From: an uncultured Bacteroidales bacterium
GTDB taxonomy: Bacteria > Bacteroidota > Bacteroidia > Bacteroidales > P3
Assembly: GCA_900320975.1 (NCBI GenBank)
Contig: ONUE01000015.1
Span: forward strand, 1-37,106
Direction of reading: 5' to 3'
DNA: 37,106 bases
The notes beneath the pieces were generated by a model. The model did no database searches, was not told the origin of the DNA, and was given only the letters and a program-made list of their open reading frames with translations. Shown one piece after another: positions 16,204-24,246 of the stretch (position 1 is the first letter of the stretch; every line of letters starts with the position of its first letter). The position numbers and the translations under genes were made by a program.

Positions 16204-16687
16204 AACCTAATAAATTCAATTGTTTCCTCATTGTCACCCTCGCACGGAACAGGTACACCTGCACCTGCTTGTCGCTCAACCCCAGGGTCTCCCCTATCTC
16301 GGCATAGGAATATCCCTCTACATCGCGCAGCTGCAGTATGGCGCGCTGCACCTCCGGCAAAACCCGAAGCGACTGCTCTATGGCATCCCTGATGTCGAAA
16401 CTGTTATTCGGCCTGCAGTCTTCACTGCTTGTAGCCATCACATCGGTGGCATATTCCTGCACCACGGCACAATGGCGGAAGTGCGACATCAGACGACGGT
16501 ATACTGCGCTGAGCAGGTAGCTCTTGCCCCGGGCGGCATCTACACTCCCGTGGTGACTCCACAACGACGCCAAGGCCTCCTGCACTGCATCCTCACAGTC
16601 CTCGCGCCGTCCGCCGCAACGCACTGCAAATCGCATCACGTCGGCGGCGCTGCAGGCCACACAGTTGTTATATTCTTTTGCCGTCAT
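16187..16687 (-). CDS. ECF-type RNA polymerase sigma factor
   Basis: This 166-residue protein has sigma region 2 at about 15-80 (REDCEDAVQEALASLW and KSYLLSAVYRRLMSHFR) and region 4 at about 110-158 (LPEVQRAILQLRDVEGYSYA, then IGETLGLSDKQVQVYLFRAR), the latter with a helix-turn-helix. Length suits an ECF factor with no extra domain. It is encoded with an anti-sigma-like gene and an outer-membrane protein, so an envelope signal is likely. It lies 39 nt after mntP on the same strand and may share its transcript. Confidence 0.92.
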   Translation of the reverse strand: MTAKEYNNCVACSAADVMRFAVRCGGRREDCEDAVQEALASLWSHHGSVDAARGKSYLLSAVYRRLMSHFRHCAVVQEYATDVMATSSEDCRPNNSFDIRDAIEQSLRVLPEVQRAILQLRDVEGYSYAEIGETLGLSDKQVQVYLFRARVTMRKQLNLLGYGKDQ

Positions 16688-16726
16688 CTACATAATAGTC
16701 GCCTGCCGGCACCCGAATACTACAGC

Positions 16727-17293
16727 CTATGCGAAAAAAAGATGTTCCAATAGTATTTTCACCCCCAGACCCACAAGCACCACACCGGCAATGATGTTGG
16801 CCGTGCGCTCGGGCACAGGGATTCGGCGATTGCCGAGAAAGACGCCAATCACCGACACAATAACGGTGACGGCGGCAATCATCGCCACCACCCACAGCAC
16901 TTCATCCATCGGCATATCGAGCCCCAGGCCGATGCCGACGGCGAAAGCGTCAATGCTGGTGGCTATGCCGAGCAAAAACATAGTACCTATATTCAATGGC
17001 CGCTGCTTTTCCTCCTCGTCTTTGCCACGTATGCCTTCCACCACCATCCTACCGCCAATGAATGCCAGCAGGCCAAAGGCCACCCAGTGGTCGACGGCCT
17101 CGATAAAGGAGCGGGCCACATCGCCGATAAGCGCTCCCGCCAACGGGAAGAACCCTTGGCATAAGCCGAAGACAACAGCCATCAGCAGCCCTTGCCGCCA
17201 CAGCATCTTGCTCTTGAACGCCGTCGTGGCACTCACCACCAGCGAGTCCACGCACAACGCCAAAGACAATATCAACGCTTCTACAAAACTCAT
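16727..17293 (-). CDS. mntP: Manganese efflux pump MntP
   Basis: This 188-residue integral membrane protein with six predicted helices exports Mn2+. The two half-repeats of the family carry the diagnostic Asp motifs: LCVDSLVVS (Asp16) and ATSIDAFAVGIGLG (Asp115). Length is normal. The start codon ATGA overlaps the stop of the upstream ATP-grasp-like gene. I see no room for a yybP-ykoY manganese riboswitch directly upstream, so control must come from elsewhere in the operon. Confidence 0.95.
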   Translation of the reverse strand: MSFVEALILSLALCVDSLVVSATTAFKSKMLWRQGLLMAVVFGLCQGFFPLAGALIGDVARSFIEAVDHWVAFGLLAFIGGRMVVEGIRGKDEEEKQRPLNIGTMFLLGIATSIDAFAVGIGLGLDMPMDEVLWVVAMIAAVTVIVSVIGVFLGNRRIPVPERTANIIAGVVLVGLGVKILLEHLFFA

Positions 17294-18144
17294 AACTTTT
17301 TAACTCTTAACTGTTCATGTGCCACCATACCCATCGTGTGCCTGAAGTTCATCTCCGCCACATGCACGCTGCCGTCCTGACAGACCATCAGGTCAACGCC
17401 CAACGGCCCACGATAGCGCGACCACACATTCCCCTCAAGCCACCGCTCCACACGCTCCCGCACGACTTGCAGGTCGGTATGGCCGAAATGGTTGGCTATC
17501 TCCTCGTCAGGCCACATGATATTCTCCTTATACACCCCACTGCCGGTCTTGAAATAGCTGTAGCCCATAAAACCACCCACAACGTACTCCAGCGCCACAT
17601 CGGCCACAACGTCGCGGCGGGGCTCTGCAATCACGCAGCGCTGCCCCTCCACGGTCTTCACCAGCCAGTCGCGGTCTATCGACGTCAGCGCGCCATGCAC
17701 CCAGCGCAGCCCTCGGCCGGCGCCGCTCCACGGGGCTTTCATCACCCAGTGCTCGCGCTCGCGCAGCAAGGACTCCATCTCCTCGATGCTATGCACCGCA
17801 TGGCAGCCCTCCTGCAACGGCAGCACCGTAGAGCGATGCTGCAGCTCACGGATGGTGTTTATCTCCTCGTCCGACGGCAGCAGGCTCTCAGGCACACCGC
17901 GCTTCAGCAGCTCGTGCTTCACCACAGCGTCCCAGCCCCAGGCTACCACTTCGTCTAATTGAGAATTGATAATTGACAATTGAGAATTATCATACACGGA
18001 GCAGCAGACGGCATCGGGGTAGAGCACCTGCATGAGGGAGGCGTCGCGGCGAGCGAACTCCACTGCCGACTGCGGCGGCACGTAATTCCACCGCCCTTTT
18101 GCCAAGCACAAGTCATGCTCGGGATTGAAGACACACAGCCTCAT
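17290..18144 (-). CDS. ATP-grasp-like protein of unknown function, with an in-frame repeat insert
   Basis: This 284-residue Bacteroidota protein starts MRLCVFNPEHDLCLAKG. The segment HWVMKAPWSGAGRGLRWV (about 134-151) looks like the nucleotide-binding part of an ATP-grasp fold, and the late GPLGVDLMVCQDGSVHVAEM fits its metal-binding end. The substrate is unknown. Residues 51-64 (YDNSQLSIINSQLD) are encoded by an AATTGAGAATTGAT-type repeat of the kind found between genes. The last residues, QLRVKKL, come from a GTTAAGAGTTAAAAAGTTA-like tract. The stop overlaps the mntP start by 4 nt. Confidence 0.7.
   Translation of the reverse strand: MRLCVFNPEHDLCLAKGRWNYVPPQSAVEFARRDASLMQVLYPDAVCCSVYDNSQLSIINSQLDEVVAWGWDAVVKHELLKRGVPESLLPSDEEINTIRELQHRSTVLPLQEGCHAVHSIEEMESLLREREHWVMKAPWSGAGRGLRWVHGALTSIDRDWLVKTVEGQRCVIAEPRRDVVADVALEYVVGGFMGYSYFKTGSGVYKENIMWPDEEIANHFGHTDLQVVRERVERWLEGNVWSRYRGPLGVDLMVCQDGSVHVAEMNFRHTMGMVAHEQLRVKKL
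17956..17992. repeat. AATTGAGAATTGAT-type repeat inside a coding region
   Basis: TAATTGAGAATTGATAATTG and a second AATTGAGAATTA unit form about 37 nt of AT-rich tandem and palindromic sequence within an otherwise GC-rich gene. On the coding strand it stays open and encodes NSQLSIINSQL. Confidence 0.85.
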
Positions 18145-18162
18145 GAAACTGATACATTCAAA

Positions 18163-18207
18163 AAGTTAAGTAGCCAAGACAGAATATTTGTCTTAACTAC
18201 TTAACTT
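18163..18207. repeat. GTTAAGTAG inverted repeat between serA and the ATP-grasp-like gene
   Basis: The arms AAGTTAAGTAG (18163-18173) and CTACTTAACTT (18197-18207) are perfectly complementary. AAGACA (18176-18181) pairs with TGTCTT (18189-18194) inside, across a 2-by-2 internal loop. Transcribed after serA it would fold as a strong 17-bp hairpin with no clear U tract. Confidence 0.75.
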
Positions 18208-18230
18208 ATTAGCTCCTTAACTTCTAAGGA

Positions 18231-19151
18231 TTATTTGTTCACCTGGAACTTCTTGTTGCCGGTCTTGAAGAAGTCGGCAATCTGGTTGGCAGCGGCGATA
18301 CCGGCGTTGATGTTGGCCTCTTCGGTCTGGGCACCCATCTTCTTGGGGGTGGCGAAGTAGCGGCCTTCAAAAGCCTTGAAGTCGGCATCGGCATCGGGCA
18401 TGATGTCGGTGATGTACTTTATGTCGGTGCGCTCGCCCATCAGCTTGAGCAGACCAGCCTCGTCGATGACTTCCTTACGGGCGCTGTTCACGAGGATACC
18501 ACCCTTGTGCATCTTGCCAACGAGGTTGTAGTTGATGCTCTGCTTAGTCTCGGCGGTGGCGGGGATGTGCAGGCTGACGATGTCGCAGGTCTCGAACAGA
18601 GCCTCCTGGTTGGCAACGGCGGTGGCCATACCGGTGGCGTTGATCTGGTCGGCGGTCATGAAGGCATCGTAGGCATAGACGTCCATGCCGAAGCCCTTGG
18701 CGATGCGGGCCACGTTGCGTCCCACGTTACCGAAGGCGAGGATACCAAGTTTCTTGCCCATGAGCTCGCTGCCGCTCTTGCCGTTGAAGAAGTTACGCAC
18801 GGCATACACCAGCATACCCATGACCAACTCGGCAACGGCGTTGCTGTTCTGGCCGGGGGTGTTCATGGCGACAATCTTGCGGGCGGTGCAAGCCTCGAGG
18901 TCGAGGTTGTCGAAACCGGCGCCGGCGCGCACGACGATCTTCAGGTTCTTGGCGTGGTCGATGACCTCTTTGGTCACCTTGTCGCTGCGCACGATGAGAG
19001 CGTCAGCATCCTCGACGGCCTTGTACAGGTCGTTCACGTCAGTATATTTCTCCAGGAGAGCCAGCTCGTAGCCGTTCTTCTCCACCACCTCGCGGATACC
19101 GTCGACGGCAACCTTTGCGAAGGGCTTTTCTGTAGCAACTAATACTTTCAT
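18231..19151 (-). CDS. serA: D-3-phosphoglycerate dehydrogenase, short form
   Basis: The protein has 306 residues from the ATG at 19151 (MKVLVATEKPFAKVAVDGIR), the usual Bacteroidota start. It oxidises 3-phosphoglycerate with NAD in the first step of serine synthesis. The Rossmann motif LGILAFGNVGRN lies near 135-146, and RAGAGFDN and VNSARKEV are conserved. It lacks the C-terminal ACT regulatory domain. At the usual catalytic His it reads TPKKMGAQTEEAN, with Lys270 in the His position, as in the Lys-type short enzymes known from Bacteroides and Entamoeba. An in-frame ATG at 19247 would add 32 residues with codons unlike the rest; I treat that stretch as leader. Confidence 0.93.
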   Translation of the reverse strand: MKVLVATEKPFAKVAVDGIREVVEKNGYELALLEKYTDVNDLYKAVEDADALIVRSDKVTKEVIDHAKNLKIVVRAGAGFDNLDLEACTARKIVAMNTPGQNSNAVAELVMGMLVYAVRNFFNGKSGSELMGKKLGILAFGNVGRNVARIAKGFGMDVYAYDAFMTADQINATGMATAVANQEALFETCDIVSLHIPATAETKQSINYNLVGKMHKGGILVNSARKEVIDEAGLLKLMGERTDIKYITDIMPDADADFKAFEGRYFATPKKMGAQTEEANINAGIAAANQIADFFKTGNKKFQVNK

Positions 19152-19255
19152 TTTCGGATAAATCTTTATTTCGTCAGAGAAGACGCAGGTAGGCTCCTTT
19201 CGAAGCTTCTTCTCATAGCCTTCCCTTACGTCGTCCCTGATCTCCATTGTTTAAA

Positions 19256-20371
19256 TTATTTGTTGGCTTTCTCGAAGTCCTGCATGCACTGGACGAGAGC
19301 CTCGACGGCCTCGATGGGGCAAGCATTGTACAGGCTGGCGCGGAAACCGCCAACGCTGCGGTGACCCTTGATACCGACCATGCCGCGCTCCTTGGCGAAG
19401 GCCATGAAGGCATCCTGCAGGTTCTCGCGGCCCTCGGCCATCACCCAGCAGTGGTTCATGATGGAACGGTCTTCCTTCTCGGCAGTACCGCGGAACATGC
19501 TGTTGCGGTCGATCTCCTCATAGAGCAGGGCGCTCTTCTTGAGGTTGATCTTGTTCATGTTCTCAACACCGCCGATGGTGTTCTTAACCCACTTCAGGGT
19601 CTCGTGCATCACGAAGATGGCGCTCACCGGAGGAGTGTTGAACATGCTGATGTTCTTGGCCTCTTCGGCAGCGTGGGTGCGGAAGTCCACCATGGTGGGC
19701 AGCGGGTTCATATACTGACGGTCGGTGATCTTGCCGAGGATGTCTTTGCGGACGATGTAGAAGGTGACACCGGCAGGGCCGACGTTCTTCTGGGCACCAC
19801 CGTAGATGAGGCCGTACTTCTTCACGTCGACGGGACGGCTCATGATGTCAGAGCTCATGTCGGCGACGAGCATCACGTTGTTGATCTCGTTGGCGGCGAA
19901 GTCCTTGCGGATCTCGGTACCGTAGATGGTGTTGTTGGTGGTGATGTGGAAGTAGTCGGCGTCGGCGGGGACGGTCCAACCCTTCGGGATGTAGCTGTAG
20001 GTCTTATCCTCGCTGCTGGCCACGATCACGGTCTCGCCGAAGTTCTTGGCCTCTTTGGCAGCCTTCTTGGCCCACACGCCGGTCTGCAGGTAAGCAGCCT
20101 TCTTGTTCAGGAGGTTGGCGGGAACATCCATGAAGCCAGTGCTGGCACCACCACCGAGGAACAGAATCTCGTACTCAGCGGGGATGTTCAGCAGATCGCG
20201 CCACAGCTGACGGGTCTCTTCCATGGTGCGCTCCCAACCCGGGGTACGGTGGGAAATCTCGAGCAGACCGATACCGGTGTTGTCGAAGTCACGGATGGCA
20301 TTGATGGTGCTCTCAATGGCCTCTTTCGGCAGGACGCAAGGACCTGCATTGAAGTTATAAGCTGTTTTCAT
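19256..20371 (-). CDS. serC: Phosphoserine aminotransferase
   Basis: This 371-residue PLP enzyme converts 3-phosphohydroxypyruvate and glutamate to phosphoserine. It starts MKTAYNFNAGPCVLPKEA, the family N-terminus. GGGASTGFMDVPANLL contacts the cofactor phosphate, and YGGAQKNVGPAG carries the PLP Schiff-base Lys195. The HRSVGGFRASLYNA block near the end binds substrate. It is the first gene of a serC-serA pair that supplies serine. A likely -7 box lies about 70 nt upstream. Confidence 0.96.
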   Translation of the reverse strand: MKTAYNFNAGPCVLPKEAIESTINAIRDFDNTGIGLLEISHRTPGWERTMEETRQLWRDLLNIPAEYEILFLGGGASTGFMDVPANLLNKKAAYLQTGVWAKKAAKEAKNFGETVIVASSEDKTYSYIPKGWTVPADADYFHITTNNTIYGTEIRKDFAANEINNVMLVADMSSDIMSRPVDVKKYGLIYGGAQKNVGPAGVTFYIVRKDILGKITDRQYMNPLPTMVDFRTHAAEEAKNISMFNTPPVSAIFVMHETLKWVKNTIGGVENMNKINLKKSALLYEEIDRNSMFRGTAEKEDRSIMNHCWVMAEGRENLQDAFMAFAKERGMVGIKGHRSVGGFRASLYNACPIEAVEALVQCMQDFEKANK

Positions 20372-20441
20372 CTTGTTGTTTTTTTATTTAATGTGTTTAT
20401 TTATAAATTATTAACTCCTTTGTACCCCTAAAGGCACGAGG

Positions 20442-20449
20442 CAAAGATA
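20442..20449 (-). promoter_or_regulatory. Possible -7 box for serC
   Basis: Read on the minus strand, TATCTTTG fits TAnnTTTG and lies 71 nt from the serC start. No clear -33 TTTG is seen at the expected distance. Confidence 0.45.
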
Positions 20450-20526
20450 ACAAATAAAAATGACATGGAAAAATATTTTCTCCTCTCCCCGCCCCTCTTT
20501 TTCTCCCTCCCCTCTCCGCCCCCTCT

Positions 20527-20618
20527 CCGTCTGTTCTACGGTTGTTCTACGGTTGTATTACGGTTGTTTAACGGTTTATAACCGTAGAACAACCGGTGAA
20601 CAACCGTAGAACAGACGG
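20527..20618. repeat. Dispersed 11-bp-unit palindrome, copy B
   Basis: This 92-nt element matches copy A (2735-2826) except for one A-to-G change in the right arm. The perfect outer 20-bp stem and the four left-arm 11-nt units are all kept. Like copy A it lies between divergent genes and has a C-rich left flank and a G-rich right flank. Confidence 0.93.
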
Positions 20619-20728
20619 AGAGGGGACGGAGGGGAGACGGCCCGGGGGCGCATTTTTTAGGGCAGGACACAATATTGGGGCGCATTATACGTTATGAAAA
20701 GATATTAAAAACTAAATCGACTATCGGG

Positions 20729-21787
20729 ATGAAAGTGGTTATTCTTGGCACGGCTTGGCCCTACCGCGGCGGCCTGGCAGCATTCAACGAGCGCATAGCA
20801 CGTGAGTACCAGTCGCATGGACACGAGGTGGAGATCGTCACCTTCACGCTGCAGTACCCGTCGTTCCTCTTCCCCGGCAAGACTCAGTACAGCGACGAGC
20901 CCGCTCCCGAGGGGCTGAAGATTACGCGCATGCTCAACGCCGTCAATCCTTTCAGCTGGATAGCCACGGGCCGTTACATACGGAAGCAGCGCCCCGACCT
21001 GCTCATCACCAAGTTCTGGCTGCCGTTCATGGCTCCGGCGCTGGGCACCGTGAACCGCGTGGCCAAGCGCAAGGGGCTGCGCAGGGTGAGCATACTGGAC
21101 AACCTGGTGCCTCACGAGAAGCGCCCTGGCGACCGCCTGTTCGCCAACTACTTCGTGCGCTCGGTCGACGGCATGGTGGCCATGAGCCGCTCGGTGCTCG
21201 CCGACGCCGACCTCTTCGACCCTAAGAAGCGTAAGCCGCGCACCTTCTGCCCGCATCCGCTCTACGACCACTACGGCGCCGCGATGCCCGTCGAGGAGGC
21301 CCGCAAGGCTATAGGGCTGCCCACCGAGGGGCGCTATGTGCTGTTCTTCGGCTTCATACGCGACTACAAGGGGCTCGACCTGCTGCTGAAGGCTATGGCC
21401 GACGAGCGGCTGGAGAAGATGGGCGTAAAGCTGCTGGTGGCTGGCGAGTTCTACAACGACGCCAAACCTTACCATGACCTCATAGCGCGGCTCGACATCG
21501 GCAGCCGCGTGGCTCTGCACACCGACTTCATCCCCGACAGTGAGGTGAACCGCTATTTCTGCGCCGCCGACATCGTGGCGCAGCCCTACAACAACGTCGG
21601 CGGACTGCCCGAGATAGTGCCCGACGGCAAGGTGGGCTTCGTGGTGGAGCCCGACGCACAGCAGATTGCCGACGCGCTGGTGCGCTACTACACCGAGGAC
21701 TGGCAGGCACGCCTCACCGAAGGCTGCCGCGAGGAGAAGAAGAAATACGCCTGGGACAAGATGACCGAGGCTATCGACAAATTATAA
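20729..21787 (+). CDS. Glycosyltransferase, family 4 type
   Basis: The protein has 352 residues from ATG 20729 (MKVVILGTAWPYRGGLAAFN), the GT-B fold start with its glycine-rich loop. The C-terminal half has VLFFGFIRDYKGLDLLLKAM and QPYNNVGGLPEIVPDGKVGF, which correspond to the nucleotide-sugar binding site of GT4 enzymes. An upstream ATG at 20675 adds 18 residues outside the fold and is not favoured. It stands before the heptose genes, so it may use GDP-heptose or act in the same surface polysaccharide; this is inference from position. Confidence 0.9.
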   Translation: MKVVILGTAWPYRGGLAAFNERIAREYQSHGHEVEIVTFTLQYPSFLFPGKTQYSDEPAPEGLKITRMLNAVNPFSWIATGRYIRKQRPDLLITKFWLPFMAPALGTVNRVAKRKGLRRVSILDNLVPHEKRPGDRLFANYFVRSVDGMVAMSRSVLADADLFDPKKRKPRTFCPHPLYDHYGAAMPVEEARKAIGLPTEGRYVLFFGFIRDYKGLDLLLKAMADERLEKMGVKLLVAGEFYNDAKPYHDLIARLDIGSRVALHTDFIPDSEVNRYFCAADIVAQPYNNVGGLPEIVPDGKVGFVVEPDAQQIADALVRYYTEDWQARLTEGCREEKKKYAWDKMTEAIDKL

Positions 21788-21792
21788 ATCAT

Positions 21793-21932
21793 AACGGCGA
21801 ATTTAACGAATTAAACTAATTGCCACGCAAGTTAATTATTAGCGAATTACTCGAATTATCCGCAACAATTAGAGTAATTAGCCAGAAATAGAAAAGGAGA
21901 GATAATTCGTATAATTCGTAAAATTAGCCGTT
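21793..21932. repeat. Long AT-rich inverted repeat with AATTCGT units
   Basis: Arms of 29 nt (21793-21821 and 21904-21932) are complementary at 25 of 29 positions, reading AACGGCGAATTTAACGAATT on the left. The centre contains further GAATTA/TAATTC units. It occupies nearly all of the gap between the glycosyltransferase and hddA. A related but shorter element lies at 36939-36978. Confidence 0.8.
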
Positions 21933-21946
21933 AAAAAATAAAAAAC

Positions 21947-22969
21947 ATGACGATAAGAAGCAAAGCACCGTTGAGACTGGGTCTGGCAGGCGGCGGCACC
22001 GACGTGAGCCCCTACAGCGACCTCTACGGCGGCGCCATACTCAACGCCACCATCAGCATGGCGGCCTACACCACCATAGAGCCCACCGACGACGGCCGCG
22101 TGGAGTTCCTCGCCCCCGACAAGGGGCTGCGCGAGGTCTACGACAACGCCACCGAGGTGGACACCGACGGCTACTTCGTGCTCCACAAGGGGGTATACAA
22201 CCGCATCGTGCGCCAGTTCACCCACCGTCCGCTGTCGCTGCGCATAGCCTCCTTCGTCGACGCTCCCGCAGGTAGCGGCCTCGGCACCTCGTCGACGCTG
22301 GTGGTGAGCATCCTCGGCGCCTACGTCGAGTGGCTCAAGCTGCCGCTGGGTGAATACGACATTGCGCGCCTGGCATACGAGATCGAGCGCGTGGACCTCG
22401 GCCTCGCAGGCGGCAAGCAGGACCAGTATGCGGCTACTTTCGGCGGCTTCAACTATATGGAGTTCAACGGCGACAACGTGATAGTGAACCCGCTGCGTGT
22501 GCGCCAGCAGTATATCGACGAGCTGAACCACAACCTGCTGCTCTACTGGACCGACACCTCACACGTGAGCGCCGACATCATCAAGGAGCAGCAGCAGAAC
22601 GTCAAGGCCAAGAACACGTCGAGCATCGAGAGCATGCACAAGCTCAAAGAGCAGGCGCTGCAGATGAAGGAAGCCCTGCTCAAGGGGCACGTGGGCGAGA
22701 TTGGCGAGATACTCAACTTCGGGTGGCAGCACAAGAAGCAGATGGCCAAGAGCGTGAGCAATCCGCGCATCGACGCCATCTACGATGCGGCCATCAAGGC
22801 AGGTGCCACGGGCGGCAAGATCAGCGGTGCCGGCGGCGGCGGCTTCATGTTCTTCTACTGCCCCGGCCTCACACGCTTCGCCGTGCGCGAAGCCCTCGCC
22901 CAGTTCGGCGGCGAGACCAAACGCTACGACTTCACTCCCGAAGGACTCAAAACCTGGACTATACAATAA
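21947..22969 (+). CDS. hddA: D-glycero-alpha-D-manno-heptose 7-phosphate kinase
   Basis: This 340-residue GHMP kinase has all three family motifs: RSKAPLRLGLAGGGTDVSPY at the N-terminus, the ATP loop DAPAGSGLGTSSTLVVS (about 105-121), and the C-terminal KISGAGGGGFMFF. The N-terminal GLAGGGTDVSPY and the neighbours gmhA, hddC and gmhB point to heptose 7-phosphate as substrate, giving the alpha-1,7-bisphosphate. It leads to GDP-activated heptose rather than the ADP form used in enterobacterial LPS. Confidence 0.92.
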   Translation: MTIRSKAPLRLGLAGGGTDVSPYSDLYGGAILNATISMAAYTTIEPTDDGRVEFLAPDKGLREVYDNATEVDTDGYFVLHKGVYNRIVRQFTHRPLSLRIASFVDAPAGSGLGTSSTLVVSILGAYVEWLKLPLGEYDIARLAYEIERVDLGLAGGKQDQYAATFGGFNYMEFNGDNVIVNPLRVRQQYIDELNHNLLLYWTDTSHVSADIIKEQQQNVKAKNTSSIESMHKLKEQALQMKEALLKGHVGEIGEILNFGWQHKKQMAKSVSNPRIDAIYDAAIKAGATGGKISGAGGGGFMFFYCPGLTRFAVREALAQFGGETKRYDFTPEGLKTWTIQ

Positions 22970-22975
22970 GACATT

Positions 22976-23551
22976 ATGAACCGGATACAGGAATCTATAG
23001 AGCAGAGTATTGCCGTAAAGCAGGCAATATTGGACAATAAGGAATTGATGCAGACGGTGGCGGATGCGGCAAAGCTTATCGAGGCTTCGCTCCGCAATGG
23101 CAGCAAGATACACTTCTGCGGCAACGGCGGTAGCGCTGCCGACGCACAGCACCTGGCTGCCGAGCTCAGCGGCCGCTTCTACTTCGACCGCCCGCCGCTC
23201 AACGCCGAGGCGCTGCACTGCAACACCAGCTACCTCACCGCCGTGGGCAACGACTACGGCTACGAATACATCTTCGCACGCCTGCTGCGCGGCACCGCCA
23301 AGAAGGGCGACGTGCTGGTGGGCATCTCCACCAGCGGCAACAGCAAGAACATCCTCGAGGCCTACAAGGTGGCTCAGGAGCTCGGCGTGAGCATCATCTC
23401 CATGACCGGCGCCACGGGCGGCAAGATGCGCGACTGCGGCGGTCTGCTGCTCAACGTGCCCAGCTCCGACACCCCGCGCATTCAGGAGAGCCATATCATG
23501 CTCGGCCATATCATCTGCGAGCTGGTGGAAACCGCAATGTTCAAGAAATGA
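22976..23551 (+). CDS. gmhA: Sedoheptulose 7-phosphate isomerase
   Basis: This 191-residue SIS-domain enzyme converts sedoheptulose 7-phosphate to D-glycero-D-manno-heptose 7-phosphate, the first committed heptose step. FCGNGGSAADAQHLAAEL (about 47-64) and GISTSGNSKNIL are the phosphosugar-binding loops, and TPRIQESHIMLGHIICE supplies the conserved Glu and His. It starts 6 nt after hddA and overlaps hddC by 4 nt. Confidence 0.96.
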   Translation: MNRIQESIEQSIAVKQAILDNKELMQTVADAAKLIEASLRNGSKIHFCGNGGSAADAQHLAAELSGRFYFDRPPLNAEALHCNTSYLTAVGNDYGYEYIFARLLRGTAKKGDVLVGISTSGNSKNILEAYKVAQELGVSIISMTGATGGKMRDCGGLLLNVPSSDTPRIQESHIMLGHIICELVETAMFKK

Positions 23552-24246
23552 AAGAGGCTGTCATACTGGCCGGAGGCTTCGGCACCCGCCTGCGCAGCGT
23601 GGTGAGCGACGTTCCCAAGCCGCTGGCACCCGTAGCGGGCAGGCCTTTTCTGGCCTATGTGCTCGACTCGCTGGTGCGGCAGGGCTACGGCCACGCGGTG
23701 CTCGCCACAGGCTACATGCACGAGAAGGTGGAGGAATGCTTCGGCAACGAATACCGCGGCCTCAAGATTTCCTATGCCCGCGAGCTGACGCCCCTCGGCA
23801 CCGGCGGCGCCATCGTCAACGCCCTGCAGCACTGCACCGAGGACAGCGTCACCGTGCTCAACGGCGACACCCTCTTCCTTGCCGACCTCGCACAGCTGGA
23901 GCGCTTCGCCGACGAGAAGGGCACACAGCTGGCCATAGTGCTGCGCGCCGTGCCCGACGCCGGACGCTATGGTGCCGTGGAGACTGCAGCTGACGGCCGC
24001 ATCACGGCTTTCCGCGAGAAAGACCCTTCGGCGGGGGACGGCAACATCAACGGAGGCATCTACCGTTTGCAGCGCCGACTGCTCGACGGATACGCCGTGG
24101 GGCAGCAGTTCTCCTTTGAGAAGGAGGTCATGCAGCAGCGCTACAGCAGCGAAGCATTCTACGCTTACGCCGACGGCGCCTACTTCATAGATATCGGCGT
24201 GCCGGAGGATTACCAGCGCGCACAAACCGAACTACCCAAGCTATGA
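23548..24246 (+). CDS. hddC: D-glycero-D-manno-heptose 1-phosphate guanylyltransferase
   Basis: This 232-residue sugar nucleotidyltransferase starts MKEAVILAGGFGTRLR, the nucleotide-binding loop. VPKPLAPVAGRPFL, the VLNGDTLF metal-binding block and YFIDIGVPEDYQRA near the C-terminus are standard for the family. Placement in a complete heptose cluster with hddA supports GTP and heptose 1-phosphate as substrates, though the base specificity cannot be proved from sequence. It shares ATGA with both neighbours. Confidence 0.9.
   Translation: MKEAVILAGGFGTRLRSVVSDVPKPLAPVAGRPFLAYVLDSLVRQGYGHAVLATGYMHEKVEECFGNEYRGLKISYARELTPLGTGGAIVNALQHCTEDSVTVLNGDTLFLADLAQLERFADEKGTQLAIVLRAVPDAGRYGAVETAADGRITAFREKDPSAGDGNINGGIYRLQRRLLDGYAVGQQFSFEKEVMQQRYSSEAFYAYADGAYFIDIGVPEDYQRAQTELPKL

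Larger units (their letters stand above)
20372..20728. other. Divergent intergenic region between serC and the glycosyltransferase
   Basis: This 357-nt gap contains the serC leader and possible -7 box, a C-rich pyrimidine tract (about 20471-20526), palindrome copy B (20527-20618), a G-rich tract to about 20649, and an AT-rich stretch before the glycosyltransferase start. There is no TAnnTTTG box for the rightward gene and no protein-coding gene. Confidence 0.75.

Noticed and set aside
17290..17400. Manganese riboswitch ahead of mntP
   Set aside because: The sequence directly upstream is coding (end of the ATP-grasp-like gene, 4-nt overlap), leaving no place for a yybP-ykoY fold.
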